This document shows positions 33,935-37,400 of a DNA stretch of 37,400 nt, piece by piece. Numbering within the stretch: position 1 is the first letter of the stretch; each line of letters begins with the position of its first letter. Source of the stretch: Butyrivibrio sp. NC3005 (GTDB taxonomy: Bacteria > Bacillota > Clostridia > Lachnospirales > Lachnospiraceae). The translations under genes were made by a program, and so were the position numbers. Below the pieces are notes generated by a model that saw only the letters and a program-made list of their open reading frames with translations, was not told where the DNA came from and did no database searches. The DNA is taken from NCBI RefSeq assembly GCF_000424545.1, contig NZ_KE384207.1, positions 1-37,400 on the forward strand, read 5' to 3'.

Positions 33935-34630
33935 TTATAAGAAAAAACTAACAAATAAAGGTACCGCCACAACAGTTATTATTCCCGCTACACAAATAGA
34001 CAATGAACTCATCGTTCCCTCTACTTCTCCAAGTTCAAGAGCCTTAGCTGTTCCTATAGCATGCGCTGATGTTCCGAGTGCAAGACCTCTTGCTATTGGA
34101 TGTTTTATATGGAAAACTTTAAAAATCATTTCTGCAATCATATTGCCAAAAATGCCTGTAATAATAATAGCTGCAACTGTTAAGGCGATTATTCCACCTG
34201 CTTCCTGCGCAACTCCCATTCCTATTGCAGTTGTAATAGACTTAGGAAGAAGTGTAACAATATATTCTTTGGTCAAACCAAAAATCTTCCCCATTACAAA
34301 TATACTCACAACCGAGCATATAACCCCAGAGGTAATAGATACCATAATAAGACCAATGTTTTCTTTTAAAAGTTTTCTTTGTCTGTACATCGGAATTGCA
34401 AGACATACAGTTGCTGGTGTTAGCAAATAGCTCAAAAAATCCGCACTTGCATTGTAATCTTCATAAGATATATTAAAAATAACAAGTATCGCTATAATTA
34501 TCGTCGAAGAAACGAGCAAGGGATTAAAAACAGCAAGTTTAAAACGTGCCTTTAAACGAACAGCTATCAAAAAAACAAATATACTTAATATCAAACCAAA
34601 ATAATTAGAATTACTAACAACGTCATTCAT
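33935..34630 (-). CDS. lrgB: LrgB-family membrane protein
   Basis: 231 aa, mostly hydrophobic with about six membrane segments. Family marks are NPLLVSSTIIIAILV, YLLTPATVCLAIPMYRQ, SVTAAIGMGVAQEAGG-like KSITTAIGMGVAQEAGG and RGLALGTSAHAIGTAKALELGEVEG. With LrgA it forms a membrane complex linked to murein hydrolase export control, programmed lysis or small-acid transport; in this lineage the substrate is unknown. It starts 7 bases after lrgA. Confidence 0.93.
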   Translation of the reverse strand: MNDVVSNSNYFGLILSIFVFLIAVRLKARFKLAVFNPLLVSSTIIIAILVIFNISYEDYNASADFLSYLLTPATVCLAIPMYRQRKLLKENIGLIMVSITSGVICSVVSIFVMGKIFGLTKEYIVTLLPKSITTAIGMGVAQEAGGIIALTVAAIIITGIFGNMIAEMIFKVFHIKHPIARGLALGTSAHAIGTAKALELGEVEGTMSSLSICVAGIITVVAVPLFVSFFL

Positions 34631-34637
34631 TTTAAAA

Positions 34638-35147
34638 TTACACTTCTTTCTTTTCTTTTTTTTCTTTTACAATCTCTGCATAACCATTTGAACCATCCAT
34701 TTCTCCATTAGGACTAAGAGGACGACGTCCAATACCAAATGTTTCATGAGGTTCAAGTGAAATTTCCTCATCGTTTAATGCTTCAAATACCTGCTGTTTT
34801 TTCTCTTTTCTTCTAAGAATAAACTGTGATATACTTCCGGTTGCTGCCATTACCATTGCTGTAGATAACACTACTATTATGATATATGGAACAAGAACAG
34901 GTCTAAGATCACTTACAGCTGTCATAATCTTAACAGCTGCAGGAATGAACATCATAGTCATGGTATCGAGTAGAATATTACCTGCGCCTTCTACATCTTC
35001 CAGCTTTACTATCTTGAGGGAAAGTGCCAAATACATCAAAATCATTCCATAAACACCTGCTGGTATTGGCAAATGCAAGGTTACATTCAGCACTTCTCCT
35101 AAAAATGTAAACGCAATTATCCACATGACTTCTTTTACATACTTCAT
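34638..35147 (-). CDS. lrgA: LrgA/CidA-family holin-like protein with long cytoplasmic tail
   Basis: 169 aa. Residues 1-112 give the usual four membrane segments with LHLPIPAGVYGMILMYLALSLKIVKLEDVEGAGNILLDTMTMMFIPAAVKIM. After about 112 comes a charged tail of about 57 residues, which is unusual for the family (typically 110-140 aa), ending in IVKEKKEKKEV. A TATAAT stands at about 35217-35222 on the minus strand without a good -35, and a small hairpin (35174-35192) lies in the leader. It is the first gene of lrgA-lrgB-ABC ATPase-ydcF. Confidence 0.9.
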   Translation of the reverse strand: MKYVKEVMWIIAFTFLGEVLNVTLHLPIPAGVYGMILMYLALSLKIVKLEDVEGAGNILLDTMTMMFIPAAVKIMTAVSDLRPVLVPYIIIVVLSTAMVMAATGSISQFILRRKEKKQQVFEALNDEEISLEPHETFGIGRRPLSPNGEMDGSNGYAEIVKEKKEKKEV

Positions 35148-35256
35148 TTTTCTTTTCCTCGTACTTCAATAACAAAAACTATCTTAGTTTTTTGCTTTTT
35201 CAACACCCATGTTTTCCATTATAAAACCAAATTTGAATTTATGGAGATTTTTTTAT

Positions 35257-35291
35257 AAAAAAAGAAGAGGCAGTTTATATACCACCTCTTC
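35257..35291 (-). terminator. carD terminator
   Basis: The minus strand shows GAAGAGG (35285-35291) pairing with CCTCTTC (35264-35270) around a 14-base AT-rich loop, followed by seven T. It lies about 85 bases past the carD stop. Confidence 0.85.
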
Positions 35292-35374
35292 AAATCATCT
35301 GTCAGTATTAAATTTCACAAAGCAAACATCATATAAAATGACTGTTTATAAGCAAAACAATACAAATATTATAA

Positions 35375-35899
35375 TCAATCAGCATTAAGCGGAAGCTTGG
35401 AAAGAGTATCCTGAATCTTCTCTCTAACTTCATCCCACTCCATATCTAATGAATATGCAAGCTCAGAATACAATAACTTCTCAGCTATTCCAAGATACTT
35501 TTCATCCATGGATGCAAACTTCTTGCCTTCCATAGCACGTACCACTTTGATATGATAAAGTGTCTTGATGAGACTTATCATCTCATCTGCCTCATTTCTC
35601 TTGCATACACCAGAAATAACAATTTCAGCCTTTTTACCAACCGGAAGGTCAATCATGTCAATTTCATGAAGAGAATCCATCATCTCAAGAGCATCCTCTG
35701 CTGAAATAACATCTCTCATCTTATCATCCGCACCATCAATAGGCACATACAATACGCCTCCACGATCAATGACTGATACCATCTGATAATACATCTTGTC
35801 ACTTCCCTTTGGAAGGAAAGAAGGCACTAACATATCATCAACCTTACACAGTCCATGGTTTCCGTAAACAGCAACATCTCCCTTGTTAAGCATTTCCAC
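35375..35899 (-). CDS. CarD/CdnL-family transcription regulator
   Basis: 174 aa. The N-terminal Tudor-like domain that binds RNA polymerase is seen in LNKGDVAVYGNHGLCKVDDMLV and YYQMVSVIDRGGVLYVPIDGADDKMRDVISAEDA; the C-terminal helical domain has FASMDEKYLGIAEKLLYSELAYSLDMEWDEVREKI. CarD proteins stabilise the open promoter complex, with effects on rRNA and stress genes. The leader has its own promoter at 36051-36080 and a terminator-like hairpin. SD GAGAGGTGG before the ATG. Monocistronic. Confidence 0.93.
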   Translation of the reverse strand: MEMLNKGDVAVYGNHGLCKVDDMLVPSFLPKGSDKMYYQMVSVIDRGGVLYVPIDGADDKMRDVISAEDALEMMDSLHEIDMIDLPVGKKAEIVISGVCKRNEADEMISLIKTLYHIKVVRAMEGKKFASMDEKYLGIAEKLLYSELAYSLDMEWDEVREKIQDTLSKLPLNAD

Positions 35900-36001
35900 C
35901 TCTCTTTACAACCATCCATTCACTACCACTGTCAAAATCCGTCCCCACAGACCGACAGTTCTTTTACAAAGCACTTTAGTTAAACGTTTTCGCAACTTTG
36001 C

Positions 36002-36037
36002 AAAAAAAATGGCTCACAAGGATGAACTGTGAGTCAC
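36002..36037 (-). terminator. Terminator-like hairpin in the carD leader
   Basis: On the minus strand GTGACTCACA pairs with TGTGAGCCAT, broken by one mismatch, followed by eight T. It lies between the proposed carD promoter and the carD start codon, about 100 bases upstream of the latter. It may be a premature terminator, or instead end the upstream acetyltransferase transcript. Confidence 0.6.
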
Positions 36038-36050
36038 CGTTCGTACTTTG

Positions 36051-36080
36051 ATTATAACACACATATTACTAAAATGTAAT
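36051..36080 (-). promoter_or_regulatory. Probable carD promoter
   Basis: The minus strand reads ATTACA (36075-36080), an 18-base spacer and a perfect TATAAT (36051-36056). The -10 is strong; the -35 matches 4 of 6. Its start would be about 36044, just before the terminator-like hairpin. Confidence 0.6.
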
Positions 36081-36165
36081 ACTTTTAGATACGGAATTTT
36101 GAAATAAATTTTCATCCCCTGATTTATCGGCATTTTGTATAAAAAATATTTATATATGTTTTTTT

Positions 36166-36783
36166 CTAATAATCCGTGTCACTCTTCTGTAGTAAATTGA
36201 TAAACTCATACAGCGACATTTTATTGAAATGCTCCGTTTGATGCTTTTTTAGCATTGCATTATAGGATTCTCTAACTGTATGGTTCCATTCAAAGCCAAG
36301 GCTTGTCATTAATTGTTTAGAACGCTCATTTCCATCAGCATAACAGCACCACAATTGTGCAAATTGATGATTACAAAATCCGTAACAAATTACTTTCCAG
36401 GCCGCTTCTTTTGCTAAACCTTTGCCCCAAAAAGGCACTCCTATCCAATATCCAAGCTCTGCTTCATTTTCTTTTATACCACGAGATTTTATAGGTCCTA
36501 ATGTAAGACTTATATTCCCAATAGGTGTATTCTCCAAGGCATCTAGATTATACTTTGCCAAAGTGCCTTTCTTGGGAACTATAGCAAAATTATTCTTTTT
36601 ACTGTAAATCATCCTTATGATAGTCAAACTATAAGAAAGACTCTGGTGAGGCAGCCATCCTGCATTGAAACCAATTCTAGGATCAGAAGCCAAGGAATAC
36701 AAAGAAGGCGCATCTTCTTCTATCCATGGTCTTAAAATAAGCCGATCAGTTTCTAAAATGACTTTTTCACCAGAGTCTATCAT
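36166..36783 (-). CDS. GNAT acetyltransferase, RimJ-like
   Basis: 205 aa. Opens with LETDRLILRPWIEEDAPSLYSLASDPRIG, typical of the RimJ/RimL subgroup, then ELGYWIGVPFWGKGLAKEAAWKVICYGF with the acetyl-CoA loop, and a C-terminal NERSKQLMTSLGFEWNHT. Substrate may be a protein N-terminus, an antibiotic or a small molecule; it cannot be read. It is 26 bases after the acidic-repeat gene on the same strand. Confidence 0.85.
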   Translation of the reverse strand: MIDSGEKVILETDRLILRPWIEEDAPSLYSLASDPRIGFNAGWLPHQSLSYSLTIIRMIYSKKNNFAIVPKKGTLAKYNLDALENTPIGNISLTLGPIKSRGIKENEAELGYWIGVPFWGKGLAKEAAWKVICYGFCNHQFAQLWCCYADGNERSKQLMTSLGFEWNHTVRESYNAMLKKHQTEHFNKMSLYEFINLLQKSDTDY

Positions 36784-36809
36784 CTATTCACCACAATTAT
36801 CATCAGTTA

Positions 36810-37400
36810 TTAAATATTTGATCCTTTATGTCTAAACAAGCTGTCCGAACCGCTTCCTGCAATAGCGTCCTTAATATATTCAAGAATTATTGCCGAATAT
36901 GCCTGTTTTCCATTCTTTGTATAATTCTTGTCAAATGATACAAATTCTCCATTTTCAAAGCAAATGAGCATTGCGCCTTCACCTCTTCTTACAATGTATT
37001 CAGTACCATTTGTTCCTTCTGCCTTAGTATATTCATAATCATTTTCAACCAAAAATCCGTCTATATCCTGAAGATAGTCATCTGTTGATACCTGTACATT
37101 CTCTCCTTCCATAGTCAATACCTCCTCTGTATTGTCTGGTGTATAGCTTTCAGCAGCACCAATATCCCCTGCTGCCTCATTTTCAGTTGGTATCTCAATT
37201 GAATCTGTTACTTCTTCGTTTACTATAGGCTCTTCTGGTATTGAGTCTTCTATAATAATTTCATCTTCAGCTAGTGCTGTTTCAGGTTCTGTAATTGCCA
37301 TTGCTGGTTCTTCCAAGGCCATTTCAGGCATCTCTGGCATTTCTGCAAGTACCGGCTCTTCTGCCATTGCTGGCTCTTCTAACGCTATTTCAGGTTCTGG
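36810..37400 (-). CDS. C-terminal part of an acidic-repeat protein (cut by window edge)
   Basis: At least 196 codons; the frame is open to the right edge, so the true start lies outside the window. The first part is a Glu/Pro/Ala/Met-rich low-complexity region with repeats of ALEEPAMA and AEMPEMPEM-like units (about 37195-37400). The last 95 residues form a compact domain: STDDYLQDIDGFLVENDYEYTKAEGTNGTEYIVRRGEGAMLICFENGEFVSFDKNYTKNGKQ followed by a helix YSAIILEYIKDAIAG. I do not recognise the family. Such an acidic linker next to a folded domain suggests a spacer between domains or a surface-exposed region. Confidence 0.75.
   Translation of the reverse strand, partial: PEPEIALEEPAMAEEPVLAEMPEMPEMALEEPAMAITEPETALAEDEIIIEDSIPEEPIVNEEVTDSIEIPTENEAAGDIGAAESYTPDNTEEVLTMEGENVQVSTDDYLQDIDGFLVENDYEYTKAEGTNGTEYIVRRGEGAMLICFENGEFVSFDKNYTKNGKQAYSAIILEYIKDAIAGSGSDSLFRHKGSNI

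Noticed and set aside
1..37400. CRISPR array, tRNA or rRNA genes, complete insertion sequence or prophage
   Set aside because: No regularly spaced repeats, no tRNA-like T-loops or rRNA stretches, and no transposase or phage gene were seen.

Overview
The window reads as one stretch of a low-GC Gram-positive chromosome, most likely Clostridia, family Lachnospiraceae (Butyrivibrio/Pseudobutyrivibrio-like; genus uncertain). The reasons are the gene families (DUF1653, DUF5721, DUF1385 next to rpmE and prfA/prmC, GerMN lipoproteins, mini-RNase III), the purine-rich Shine-Dalgarno sites (AAGGGGA, GGAGG) and the AT-rich spacers with classical sigma-A promoters and U-tract terminators. Nearly all genes are intact. 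I see no tRNA, rRNA, CRISPR array or complete transposon.

Layout. (1) 1-300: a GC-rich, hairpin-dense block unlike the rest, probably the end of a transferred element. (2) 428-1726: a membrane-anchored GH3/NagZ-like protein that has lost its catalytic residues, with its own promoter and terminator. (3) 1855-2227 (minus): an apparent free-standing RNA gene of about 370 nt with its own promoter and strong terminator, holding two tiny coupled reading frames; I cannot assign it to a known RNA family. (4) glyA (minus), divergent from a diacylglycerol-kinase-like lipid kinase and a PAP2-like membrane protein (plus). (5) A minus-strand group comEC-holA-DUF1653. (6) A minus-strand group: solute-binding protein, ComEA-like SLBB/HhH protein, OmpR-type response regulator, sensor kinase and a two-domain GerMN lipoprotein. 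The last three resemble actinobacterial mtrA-mtrB-lpqB in order. (7) An arginine locus: GNAT-argJ-argB-argD (minus), divergent from argG-DUF1294-LytTR regulator (plus), with overlapping promoters and operator-like palindromes between them. (8) A long minus-strand series of housekeeping genes: lrgA-lrgB-ABC ATPase-ydcF, alaX-azlC-azlD-ispF-cysS-mrnC-rlmB, then rpmE-DUF1385-prmC-prfA-DUF5721 and degV. (9) carD with a leader containing a terminator-like hairpin, a RimJ-type acetyltransferase, and the C-terminal part of an acidic-repeat protein running off the right edge.

How the genes fit together. The arginine genes supply the acetyl cycle (argJ, argB, argD) and the argininosuccinate step (argG) under one divergent control region. 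comEC and the ComEA-like protein are the DNA-uptake parts of a competence machine. prfA/prmC (release factor and its glutamine methylase), rpmE, cysS, mrnC, rlmB and alaX form a translation and ribosome-maturation block. The features most worth a second look are the unassigned 370-nt RNA, the catalytically dead GH3 protein next to it, the kinase/GerMN operon, the arg operator array, and the terminator between rpmE and DUF1385 whose 3' arm can also mask the next ribosome-binding site.
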